From Leishmania martiniquensis (Eukaryota > Euglenozoa > Kinetoplastea > Trypanosomatida > Trypanosomatidae), in contig NC_090153.1 of NCBI RefSeq assembly GCF_017916325.1, forward strand, positions 431,501 through 495,500: 64,000 nucleotides of DNA. Reading direction: 5' to 3'. Below are positions 1 to 8,545 of the stretch, piece after piece. Under the pieces are notes generated by a model. The model was given only the letters and a program-made list of their open reading frames with translations. It had not been told where the DNA came from and searched no databases. How positions within the stretch are numbered: position 1 is the first letter of the stretch; the number at the start of each line of letters is the position of its first letter. The position numbers were made by a program, and so were the translations under genes.

Positions 1-1
1 C

Positions 2-1840
2 ATGTCAATAGCAGAGCAGATGGGCAATGCACTGCAGCGGACGAGCATCTCCACGAACATCAAAGAGCGCCTGGACTTCAGCTGCGCCATCTTCGACTCC
101 GACGGTAACCTCGTCGCTAACGCACCGCACATCCCGGTGCACCTCGGGGCAATGGGGGCTGCGGTGCGCTGGCAGCGCGACCACTACGGATCGGAGTGGA
201 AGGAAGGCGACGTCATGCTGACGAACCACCCCGCCTGCGGCGGCAGCCACCTGCCCGACATTACCGTCATCTCCGCTTTCTTTCACGAGGGCAAGATCAT
301 GTTCTATGTCGCTTCGCGTGGCCACCACGCCGACGTGGGCGGTACAACGCCGGGGTCGATGCCGCCCTTCTCCAATGCGCTCATTGAAGAAGGGGCTGCC
401 ATCAAGACACTGAAGCTGGTTCAGCAAGGCGTCTTCAACGAGGATGGCATCCGCGAGGCCCTGCTCGCCCCCGGCAAGCTACCTGGCATGTCCGGGTGCC
501 GCACCCTCGAGGACAGCGTCTCCGACCTCCGTGCGCAGGTGGCCGCCAATAACCGCGGCATTCAGCTGCTGCAGGGCCTGATCGAGTCCTACACGTTGGA
601 GGTGGTGCAGGCGTACATGGGGCATATCCAAACCACCGCCGAGCTCGCAGCACGCAGGGTGCTGCAGCGCATCGCTCGTGAGTATGGCGAAGCTGCAGAT
701 AGCGACAGCGTGGGCACGGGTCTGGTAACTCTGCAGGCAACGGACTACATGGACGACGGCACCCCGATCTGCCTGCGCATCTCCATCCACCCCGAGAGCG
801 GCGAAGCCACATTTGATTTTACCGGGTCCGGCAGTCAAGTAATGAACTCGACCAACTGCCCCACCGCCGTCGTGTACTCCTCCATCATCTACTGCATCCG
901 CTGCCTCGTCGACGCTGACATACCGCTAAACCAGGGCTGCATGAAACCGATCACGGTAGTGGTACCCCCCAACTCGATCCTGAGCCCCGACGAGGACCTC
1001 CCAGTGGTAGCGGGCAATGTGACGACCAGCCAGCGCGTGACGGACGTGGTGTTCATGGCGCTGCGTGCCGTCGCCAACTCTCACGGCTGCATGAACAACT
1101 TCACTCTGGGCTCCAGTGACTTCGCCTACTACGAGACCATCTGCGGCGGCAGCGGCGCCGGCCCTACCTTCCCCGGCGCGGCTGCGGTGCACACAAACAT
1201 GACGAATACGCGGCTCACTGACCCAGAAATCTTCGAGGCGCGCTACCCGATCCTGCTGCGAACCTTCCACATCCGCCGCGGCTCAGGTGGTGCAGGCCGC
1301 TACCGCGGCGGCGACGGCGTGGTGCGCAGTGTGCTTGCGCTGCGTGACATGACCGCGGTAGTGCTGACGGAGCGGCGCGTGTTGGAGCCACAGGGCCTCT
1401 TTGGTGGTGGCAGGGGCGAGCGGGGCTTGAACATGCTCTATGTGCCAGTCCTCACTTCGGCTCCAGCCACCCCTCGCGCGCCTGCGTGGAAGAACGCGCA
1501 CGACATGCTGCACGACGAGGGTCGCGGCCCGTGGATGAGGGAAGAGCACACACCGCTCTACCACCCGCGCAACATCGGCGGCAAAAACATTGTGGACGTC
1601 AAGGTGGGTGACATCATCACCCTCTGCACTGCCGGCGGTGGCGGGTGCTACGCCGACAGCGCAGAAGTCATCCGCGCAGGACACGCACGACAGCGACGGG
1701 TGAGAGAGGACGAGGATGCCGATAGCACACACACGACAGAAGGGAAGCGAAGGAAATGCACCGTAGCGTTTACGAGTAGCACGGCCGTGCCCGGTCTGGC
1801 GAAATCACGGGACACACACGCACAGCAGCGGAGCGCATGA
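2..1840 (+). CDS. 5-oxoprolinase, C-terminal part (5' truncated by window edge)
   Basis: ATP-dependent hydrolysis of 5-oxo-L-proline to glutamate in the gamma-glutamyl cycle; cytosolic in other eukaryotes. The 612 visible residues form the hydantoinase-B half of the family. The frame opens directly into conserved sequence ([35 protein letters not shown]), so the ATG at base 2 is internal and the hydantoinase-A half lies upstream. Other hallmarks are [11 protein letters not shown], the Gly-rich [24 protein letters not shown] and [11 protein letters not shown]. Near the end the usual Gly-rich element is present (TAGGGGCY), preceded by an insertion of roughly 40 residues (around [16 protein letters not shown]) and followed by a basic, Ser/Thr-rich tail of about 55 residues that I do not associate with the family. 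Identity is secure; the tail could be a lineage extension or late read-through. Confidence 0.93.
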   Translation: MSIAEQMGNALQRTSISTNIKERLDFSCAIFDSDGNLVANAPHIPVHLGAMGAAVRWQRDHYGSEWKEGDVMLTNHPACGGSHLPDITVISAFFHEGKIMFYVASRGHHADVGGTTPGSMPPFSNALIEEGAAIKTLKLVQQGVFNEDGIREALLAPGKLPGMSGCRTLEDSVSDLRAQVAANNRGIQLLQGLIESYTLEVVQAYMGHIQTTAELAARRVLQRIAREYGEAADSDSVGTGLVTLQATDYMDDGTPICLRISIHPESGEATFDFTGSGSQVMNSTNCPTAVVYSSIIYCIRCLVDADIPLNQGCMKPITVVVPPNSILSPDEDLPVVAGNVTTSQRVTDVVFMALRAVANSHGCMNNFTLGSSDFAYYETICGGSGAGPTFPGAAAVHTNMTNTRLTDPEIFEARYPILLRTFHIRRGSGGAGRYRGGDGVVRSVLALRDMTAVVLTERRVLEPQGLFGGGRGERGLNMLYVPVLTSAPATPRAPAWKNAHDMLHDEGRGPWMREEHTPLYHPRNIGGKNIVDVKVGDIITLCTAGGGGCYADSAEVIRAGHARQRRVREDEDADSTHTTEGKRRKCTVAFTSSTAVPGLAKSRDTHAQQRSA

Positions 1841-2191
1841 CACACTTTTCCTCTCTCCTGCTCGTGTACTCCAATGGTGGAGAGCACAGCTCAGCACGTT
1901 GTGTCTCCGGCGTGCAGTACCACGACTATTTTTTGTGTGTGTGTTTGTGTGTGGAAGGAAGAAAGGGAGGTGAGGGACGATCCAAAAAGCCCCCTCACCT
2001 CCCTTCCACACAGACACACACATCGAACTGCTGCCCGCGGGCGACACAGGGTCCAACACCTACGGCGTAGGAGGGTCAGAGCGATGTATCGCTGGGGGTG
2101 TTGTCGGTCAGATCCCCTGAGTCGCGTTGCGGGGGAGCTGCCGGGGATACTGGACATAATTGCCCCGATCCTGTGATCAGGGCAAAATGGA
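1841..2191. other. Intergenic, with GT tract and a long imperfect inverted repeat
   Basis: Non-coding spacer after the 5-oxoprolinase stop. A GT-rich run plus purine block at 1934-1976 is mirrored by a pyrimidine/CA block at 1990-2022, giving a strong potential hairpin with a 13-base loop. The remainder shows no supportable gene and runs into the retroposon-like repeat at 2192. Confidence 0.7.
1934..2022 (+). repeat. Imperfect inverted repeat (hairpin) in 3'-UTR/intergenic region
   Basis: The left arm reads GT-repeat, then GGAAGG, then GGGAGGTGAGGG. The right arm, from about 1990, reads CCCCTCACCTCCCTTCC followed by a CA repeat, the reverse complement. The left arm has about eight extra bases (GAAGAAA region). 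In RNA this would give a stable stem near the 3' end of the oxoprolinase transcript or in the processing region of the next gene. Confidence 0.75.
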
Positions 2192-2472
2192 AGCGTGGCT
2201 TGGACGCACCTCGCCCGGGCCTGGCAAGCACCCACTGGTGTAGGGAGCCTGAGGCCGCCCCTGAGGGGAGGGGGAGGAAGATGCAGCAGGCCGGGCCACC
2301 TGTGCCGCGTGAGGCGGGTGGAGCCACAGCGGGGGGTCCCGCGCTGTGGATGCTGCGCCGGCGCATGGCTCTCATGCGTCTCTGCAGGGCTGCTGCGCAG
2401 CGAGCGATATGAGCCTGCGAAAGGGCCGAGAGCGGCGTGCAGCTGAGCTCGTCCGCTGCATGGCGGAGAGGA
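2192..2472 (+). repeat. Retroposon-like interspersed repeat, copy A (SIDER candidate)
   Basis: This block is repeated in the same orientation at 37131-37366. Shared landmarks in order are AGCGTGGCT-GGACGCA, CTCGCCCGGGCCTG, GTGTAGGGAGCCTGAGGC, GTGGATGCTGCGCCG, ATGGCTCTCATGCGTCTC, TGCAGGGCTGCTGCGCAGC and GCTGCATGGCGGAGAGG. Copy A has about 45 bp more in the middle. A few hundred degenerate bp in the UTR of an unrelated gene resembles the SIDER retroposons of Leishmania; the SIDER assignment is an inference, the repetition is seen directly. Confidence 0.6.
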
Positions 2473-2874
2473 AACGGGCCCTCAGTGGACAGGAATTTGT
2501 TTGTGCTGCAGCGAAGGGGTATTCACAGACGCTGCCGCAGCGTCTCCACCGCCACCGCACTTCCACTTGCTTTCACAGTATGCTCCAGTGCAGCATACCT
2601 GCCCAAGGAAGCACCTCGCACCCCACCTAAAGGCTCACCGTCAGCTGGCCTTGTCTCTTCGCCGCTCCCCCAGCAATGTCATATACGCCTCCTTTGCCCA
2701 CTCGCCCTCTTCTTTGCCAGCGTCCCAACCCACTCCGCCTTGCTTCTTCTGAAACGTCTAGCTGCGTGTTCTTTTAGTGGTCGGAGCTCCCTTATCGCAG
2801 CCAGGGCGATCGACGAACCGCCGCCACCCGGGGACATCCGTGAAGCACGAAGCCGCCGCCCCTCCTGCGTGCAG

Positions 2875-5800
2875 ATGTCACAACACAATCGAGAGCAGGT
2901 ACCAGGGCGCACAGGCTCTCCTGCGGACACACCCGGAAACAGCGCTGCCCCAGAGCCTCCTGGCGAAGATATGCCGCTGATTGCGTCCAGCAACTCGCGA
3001 GAAACGCCACCAGCGACAACGGAAGCTTCGACCCGCTTGCAGGAAGAAGGTAGCAGCGCGAGACCCTCAACTCTTGCGAAGAGCAGTGCCGCACTCATCC
3101 CGATCAGCCCAACAGCACGGCGCATTGCCGTCGGCATCGGCAAGGTGGGCATCTCCATTGCGGACGGCTTTCTGCTCTCCAGCAGCGCTGTCCTCAACCC
3201 AGTCATCTCGGCATCGTTCGTCGTTTACGAGTCGGTAAAGGCGGTGCAGGCGTACCACCACGGCGACCTCACCGCCCTAGGCTATCGTACCACCAAGGGC
3301 GACGTTGCGCTCCACATCGGAAAAGAGCTGGCCACCATGGGCCTTGGTATGGCAATCGGTCACGGCGTGGGCGCCCTCATTGGTCTCAGCGCGATCCCAG
3401 TGGCTGGCCAGCTCACTGTGGCGACGGTTCTTTCCGTTGGCCTGGGCGTCTGCATCGGGACGCTTCTGACGCACTACGTCGATCGCCTCATGGTCCGTCT
3501 CCAGCTTCGCAATCGATATGGGTACCCCATGGATGAGCGCGGCACACGCCGCCGCTTTGAAGTGCTGATGGAACGTCGCCATGACCTTTCCACACTAGAG
3601 ACGTGCCGCGTTGTACAGCACTACGCCGACTACCGCGTGGCAAGCGGGTGGGAAAGCGCAAGCGACCTGGACGACTACCGGGCCTCAGGCGACATCACAC
3701 GCATGCCCGTCTCTCTGCAGCACTTTGCTGTGGTCCAACTCCAGCGAAAGTGGGGCTTTGTGAAGGAACGGGCGCAATGTAGGCAGATCTACCGAGCCCT
3801 GCTGCTGGTGCATCACCCGGACCGCGGCGGGTCTACCGAGCTGGCGGCGCAGCTGAACAAAGACTTCGAGTTCTTTGCCTTCTGCCAGGGGTGGGACAGC
3901 GACTGCGGATCGCTGCTGAGCAGCGCGCAACGCAGCCCTGCTACTGCGGCGCCAGCCGATGGCGCCTCGCGGCGTCGCCGTGGCAACGTCATCGTGGACT
4001 ACCTTCGCTCTCTCTTCCGACGAACAACGGATTCGCGCGTCGGCGCCAACGACCTGCACCAGTTTGGGCTGCTGACCTTAGAGGCTGGAACTCCGGATGA
4101 GATGCACCGCCGCGACGTCACTGCCGCGCTTTCCTCCTCGTCCCATGCCAGCGCGGCACGCGACGGTGGCGATAAGGCGGCACCGCAGAAGTGCGGAAGT
4201 CTTGGTGATATTGACAGCGCCAGCGACGAGGACGAGTACGAGGATACCGTGGCGGCAGCAGCGGTGCGCCAGCGTAGCGTCACACGAGTACTGCGTGCCC
4301 TACAAGAGGCCTACACGGCCACTGCCGAAGTGATCACCTTCACTGGGCTCATTCGGGTCTCCGAGGATGCCGATCGGTGGGCCCAGCTGCATCGAGATGT
4401 GAGCCTCTTTCAGCGGTTGCAGTACTTCATCTCATTGCAGGCGCAGGCCCCGGAAGACGAGAAGAGTGCGGCGGTGACGTCGTGCTGTGCTACAAGGCAG
4501 TATGTCTTCCGCACCTTTAGCTGGTCGACCGTGGAGGAGGCGGTGGAGAAACGGGAGGAGGCCCGCGGCGCCATCGTCGCCGCCGTCTTCACGCGAGAGA
4601 CGAGTCGGCAGCTCACGTCCTTGTTGGAGCTGTGGCGCACCGCCAAGGCAATGGCGGAGAGCTACTTCCGTGCCTGCCAGCAACGCGAGGCGGACGGGCG
4701 TCCAGCCGCCAGTCGCAGCGAGGACGAGGGTCGGCAGACGCTAGACGCGCTTCTACGCATTCACATGCAGATCGAGGCGGCGGGCACCGCAGCGAGGGCG
4801 CCGTGGCAGGACCGCATGGAAAAGTGGGCCACGCGGACAGTGCCGGGTTTTTCGTCATTCATGGAGGACGTGAAGGAGGTCGGTTTGACAGCGAGCAACG
4901 CCCTCGCGGCCGAATACGCAGCGCACGCCTTCGACTCTGTACAGCAGCAGTGCAGCGAGTACTTCAAGGCGTGGGGTCGACGGCAGGACACAATGCAAGC
5001 TCTTCTGGCGGAGCTGCGGCTGGAGTACGCCACACTGCGAGGCGGTGCGCAGCGGAGCGATGGCGGCAGTCCATCTTCTACGACGCCTGATCTCCCCTGT
5101 GACCCTGAAACCGCAAAGCGGATCGACGAGTATCAAGCCCAGCTCCTCGTGCTTCGTAAGCAAACGGCTGAGGTGGATGTGGGTGTGTCCGAGTGGGTCA
5201 ACACCTGCGCAGCCCACTTCCCGGAGCTCACGCCGACGCTGCGTCAGCTTCCGTCCACGTGTGTGGAAAGCGTCGCCGGAATGCGAAGAGAGAGTCGCCG
5301 TGAGAGGAGCCCTGCTGAGGCGACCCCGGCACCGCCCGACTGGGCACCGCGCTTTGTCGCCTTCGAGCGTGAGCGCACCCTCCTTCACTACACGCGCGTC
5401 GAGGTCGAGCCCGTGAACCCGCTTGACCCGTTCACATCGCGCCCTCCTCAGCAGGACCCGTCCGACGGCGCTAAGTGGGAGGGGCCGGTAGAGAGCGCGG
5501 AGGAGAGCGACGCCATTGGCGCGCTTCTGCGCAGCTTTGAGGCGAACGAGGAGATCGAGGACGCGGTCGTGAGCCCACAGGGGGTCGGAATGGCACTCCT
5601 TCAGGCACTATACAGCGACCCGCTTACAGGGGAGATCACGCCGTGCTGGCTGAAACGGTACTCCTTTGATGGTGCACAGAAGAGGGAAGGCGTAATGAGC
5701 GTTTGTGCACTCGCACAACGCATCTTGAACGAGGAGGTGGCCGTCTCATCCGCCTGCAGTAGCGACCGGGTCATCTCGGCCCGACACATCTTCTACAACC

Positions 5801-7149
5801 GCCAGCGTCACGAGATTTTTGCGCACTACGTGCGTGGGGCTACCCAGCAACGCTTTCGTTCTGTCAACGACGTGCGGCGCCAGGTGGTGCCGCTCGGTCT
5901 ACGATGGTTGCACGACGTTCTAGAATGCGTGGCATGTCTGCACGCCTGCCAGCTGACACATGGCCACATCTGCCTCAGCGCCTTTACCTATGACGATTTC
6001 GGCAACACGGCCCTCGGTGTCTTTTACCCCACCTGGGAAGGTCGCAACTCCGTCAGCCCCGCGACACTCAAAGAGCCCAGCGCTGCCGCCACATCAGCGC
6101 CGAGTCTCGCCGACCGCCAGCACTGCGACGTCATTGACGTTGGCATCATGTTGCTTACAGAGCTGCTGCCTCTCCTCAGCACGGCGCCTAGCAGCTCTGC
6201 CACGCCACCTCCTTCCGCCACTGGCCCGTCCTCGACGTCGATTTCGTCGCCAACTTCGAGACAGCCGCCGGGAGGAGGCGATGGCGGGCCGGAGGCGGAC
6301 GCAGCCTCGGATGACATGGTGCGCGTCATGGAAGCCGTCGCGGCTCACCTTGTGGGGAAGGAAGAGCCGCGGTGGTCGCTGCTAGATGCACGTCAGTTTG
6401 TGCGCCGCTTCCAGCAGTTTCGCTCCGGTGACCTCGCCATCTTCTCGAAGCAGGTGGCCTTCCCTGCCTCCTGGGCAATCCATGGCGCTGCCCCACCGGT
6501 GCAGCTCGTCGCTGTGGACGCGATGCCGTTCCGCTTTCCAGCCACTCTGACGGCCTCCGCGGCCGCAGTGCGAGTCTACCACAACCGCCATGTCTCGCTA
6601 TGGGAGACCTACTGGCGCTGTCGGGGCGAGATGGCCACGCTGCACCGCGGCAACCACATGCTCCCGCCCGTCGTCGCGCAAACCCCTCCAATCCTCTTGT
6701 GTAGTGACGACTGCGAGGTACATGAACGCTACCTGTGGTACGCGTGCGCACACGAGGAGGCGGCGTGGGAACGCTGCCAAGACGGCTTCCGCTCCCTGCG
6801 CCGAGATGCGGCGCAGCTCACACCCAGGAACGATATGGCGCCCTTCTTCCTCAGCGCGCCTTATGCCCGCTCCGACAAAAACGCAGAGTTGTGGGGTGTC
6901 GTATGCCGCGTGGCGCTCGGCACCACCCTTGAAGAGACAGAGGAGGAGTTCGCTGCCGCGGAGAGCGTCGCTGACACGGCCACAGCGCAGTACAACCAGC
7001 TGCCCTATGCAGCCCAGCGCCGCAGCCACCTCGTGACGCGCCAACTTGCGGTGCAGGAGAACCAACCAGAGCCAACATCGACCATCTGGGTGCCCTGCCC
7101 CTGGGCTAGGTGCTACCCGGAGTACATTGTACATGTCTCCTGGCAATAA
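2875..7149 (+). CDS. Large J-domain protein with hydrophobic Gly-rich region and C-terminal pseudokinase-like domain
   Basis: 1424 aa. The open frame runs upstream to 2437, but that part lies in the repeat; 2875 is the first ATG after the pyrimidine tract/AG near 2740-2762. Residues about 84-126 and 155-206 are hydrophobic and Gly-rich, suggesting membrane insertion. A J-domain-like segment carries the HPD signature at 314-316 (HHPDRGGSTELA). The middle is charged and helical. A segment around 920-1100 resembles a kinase fold: WLKRY (K927) could be the VAIK lysine, and residues 1029-1051 align without gaps to the catalytic and DFG loops, but HRD is HGH, the loop Lys is Cys, the Asn is Ala and DFG is VFY. 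It would therefore be catalytically dead. A role in Hsp70 recruitment at a membrane is plausible; the partner is unknown. Confidence 0.85.
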   Translation: MSQHNREQVPGRTGSPADTPGNSAAPEPPGEDMPLIASSNSRETPPATTEASTRLQEEGSSARPSTLAKSSAALIPISPTARRIAVGIGKVGISIADGFLLSSSAVLNPVISASFVVYESVKAVQAYHHGDLTALGYRTTKGDVALHIGKELATMGLGMAIGHGVGALIGLSAIPVAGQLTVATVLSVGLGVCIGTLLTHYVDRLMVRLQLRNRYGYPMDERGTRRRFEVLMERRHDLSTLETCRVVQHYADYRVASGWESASDLDDYRASGDITRMPVSLQHFAVVQLQRKWGFVKERAQCRQIYRALLLVHHPDRGGSTELAAQLNKDFEFFAFCQGWDSDCGSLLSSAQRSPATAAPADGASRRRRGNVIVDYLRSLFRRTTDSRVGANDLHQFGLLTLEAGTPDEMHRRDVTAALSSSSHASAARDGGDKAAPQKCGSLGDIDSASDEDEYEDTVAAAAVRQRSVTRVLRALQEAYTATAEVITFTGLIRVSEDADRWAQLHRDVSLFQRLQYFISLQAQAPEDEKSAAVTSCCATRQYVFRTFSWSTVEEAVEKREEARGAIVAAVFTRETSRQLTSLLELWRTAKAMAESYFRACQQREADGRPAASRSEDEGRQTLDALLRIHMQIEAAGTAARAPWQDRMEKWATRTVPGFSSFMEDVKEVGLTASNALAAEYAAHAFDSVQQQCSEYFKAWGRRQDTMQALLAELRLEYATLRGGAQRSDGGSPSSTTPDLPCDPETAKRIDEYQAQLLVLRKQTAEVDVGVSEWVNTCAAHFPELTPTLRQLPSTCVESVAGMRRESRRERSPAEATPAPPDWAPRFVAFERERTLLHYTRVEVEPVNPLDPFTSRPPQQDPSDGAKWEGPVESAEESDAIGALLRSFEANEEIEDAVVSPQGVGMALLQALYSDPLTGEITPCWLKRYSFDGAQKREGVMSVCALAQRILNEEVAVSSACSSDRVISARHIFYNRQRHEIFAHYVRGATQQRFRSVNDVRRQVVPLGLRWLHDVLECVACLHACQLTHGHICLSAFTYDDFGNTALGVFYPTWEGRNSVSPATLKEPSAAATSAPSLADRQHCDVIDVGIMLLTELLPLLSTAPSSSATPPPSATGPSSTSISSPTSRQPPGGGDGGPEADAASDDMVRVMEAVAAHLVGKEEPRWSLLDARQFVRRFQQFRSGDLAIFSKQVAFPASWAIHGAAPPVQLVAVDAMPFRFPATLTASAAAVRVYHNRHVSLWETYWRCRGEMATLHRGNHMLPPVVAQTPPILLCSDDCEVHERYLWYACAHEEAAWERCQDGFRSLRRDAAQLTPRNDMAPFFLSAPYARSDKNAELWGVVCRVALGTTLEETEEEFAAAESVADTATAQYNQLPYAAQRRSHLVTRQLAVQENQPEPTSTIWVPCPWARCYPEYIVHVSWQ

Positions 7150-7351
7150 CAAAAAAAGACACCCAACCAAGCGGGTCCGCCCCGCCCCACCACCATGGAA
7201 CCCGAACCACCGCCGCAAAGCCCCCGGTAAACCGCCGCGCCCCGGGCGCCAGCGCACCCGAGAAAACGCGCCGCCCCTGGCCCTAGCAACGAACGCCCCC
7301 GCCCCGCACCCCTCTCGACCCTACACGGCCCGCCCAGCGGACCCGGGCAGA
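7150..7351. other. GC-rich spacer between J-protein gene and R1
   Basis: C-rich sequence right after the stop codon, opening with an A-run at 7149-7156. It is as GC-rich as R1 but does not clearly match the flanks of R2/R3, which diverge here. No gene. Confidence 0.5.
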
Positions 7352-8545
7352 CCCCATCCCGCCAACCAGCGCAGGGCAGCACCCAGGGCCCCTCCCGTAC
7401 GGGTGGCAGGGCAAGGCGCCGGCGCATGCCGCACGAGCCCAGGAAGGACGCGGACCAGCCGCACGCAGGCGACCCCCCTCGCGCATGGTCGCCTCCCGCC
7501 CCTGCCGCCATCACCTCCCAGCGCCGAGCGCCGCGCACAGTGCTCGCATTCTGCCGTTGCGGGGCCCGCCTCACGACAACCCGGCTGCCCCGGCAGCTCG
7601 CAGGCCTCATCCGCCACCCCCGTCGGCGCCACGCGGGGCGCGTCAGCTGTGCCCTGCACCCCAGCACACAACGGGCCGGCAGCGCCCGTGCGCACATACG
7701 CCGCCACGCGCCACCCTCCGTAGCGGCAGGGCCCATGCGCAGCAGCACTCGGGGGAGGAAGGGGAGGGAGGGGGAGCGCGTGGGCCCGCTGCAGCGGCAG
7801 TGGCGCTCGCTTTTCGCACGCCACGCGCGCTCCAGCGGCCCCCGCCAGCGCCACCATCGTGCGGCGCCCGTCCTGCGCGCTTTGAAGAGCACGGAGCCCG
7901 CTCCACGGGAAGGGCGGCGGGGCTACCGGATGCCGCGCTAGCTTCTGCTGGTGCGCCTGCATGGGCGGCCCGCCATCCCGCCGCGACGCCCACGCCCCGG
8001 CCCCTCGCCGATGCAGCGGTGCGCGCAGTCGTTGAAGGCCGGCTGCGCAACTACGGCGCGGCGCGGTTTCCCGTTCGCTTTGTGGAAAGGGCGCGGCCGG
8101 TGCCGGTCATCGCTGGCGGCGCCCGGCGGCGAGGCGCCCCCGCCCAGTAGGGACGCCGCGTCACCGCCGCGCCGCGTTCGCCCTCCCAGGCGCTGCCTCC
8201 GGGGGGCCCGGGGGTGGGGGCCACACGCCCTATAGGCCCCTGTGGCGGAACAAATCCCTTGTGACATGCGGCGCTGTGTGTGAGAGTCGCCGGGAAAGGC
8301 GGCTAGCCAGCACCGCCTGGCTAGCCACCCAGTCGATAGGCGCTTCCCCGCGCGCAGCGGAGGCCGCGGCCCAGGGCTGTTCTCCACCTCGCTGCGGCAA
8401 AGTTAGGGTGAAGAAAAAAGAAAGTGGAGCTGCATGTGCACTGGATGGTCGGTGCGATTCGTCATGGGCCGGCGCGGGTGCCATCATGGGCGCGTGCTTC
8501 CCCGGTGCGGCACCGACTCGGACCTGCCCAGCCGACGCCGAAAAG
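7352..8545 (+). repeat. GC-rich dispersed repeat R1 (inverted relative to R2 and R3)
   Basis: Reverse complement of 49237-50433 with very few differences, and of about 37715-38233. The 8545 boundary is sharp: the match ends at CGACGCCGAAAAG, and at 49237 begins with the complement. R3 carries one extra G in each of three G-runs in the block at 7748-7780, so the copies differ by a net 3 bp. Frames are open on both strands, as expected of very GC-rich DNA. I see no reverse transcriptase, transposase or rRNA signature. It contains a perfect 10-bp stem at 8301-8326. Unidentified element. Confidence 0.9.
8301..8326. repeat. Perfect 10-bp hairpin inside R1
   Basis: Arms GGCTAGCCAG and CTGGCTAGCC flank a 6-base loop (CACCGC). 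The same structure is kept in R3 at 49456-49481. R2 is truncated before this point. Confidence 0.85.

Noticed and set aside
2437..2874. N-terminal extension of the J-protein
   Set aside because: Begins at GTG inside the retroposon-like repeat and is followed by a pyrimidine tract/AG; first ATG after that is 2875.
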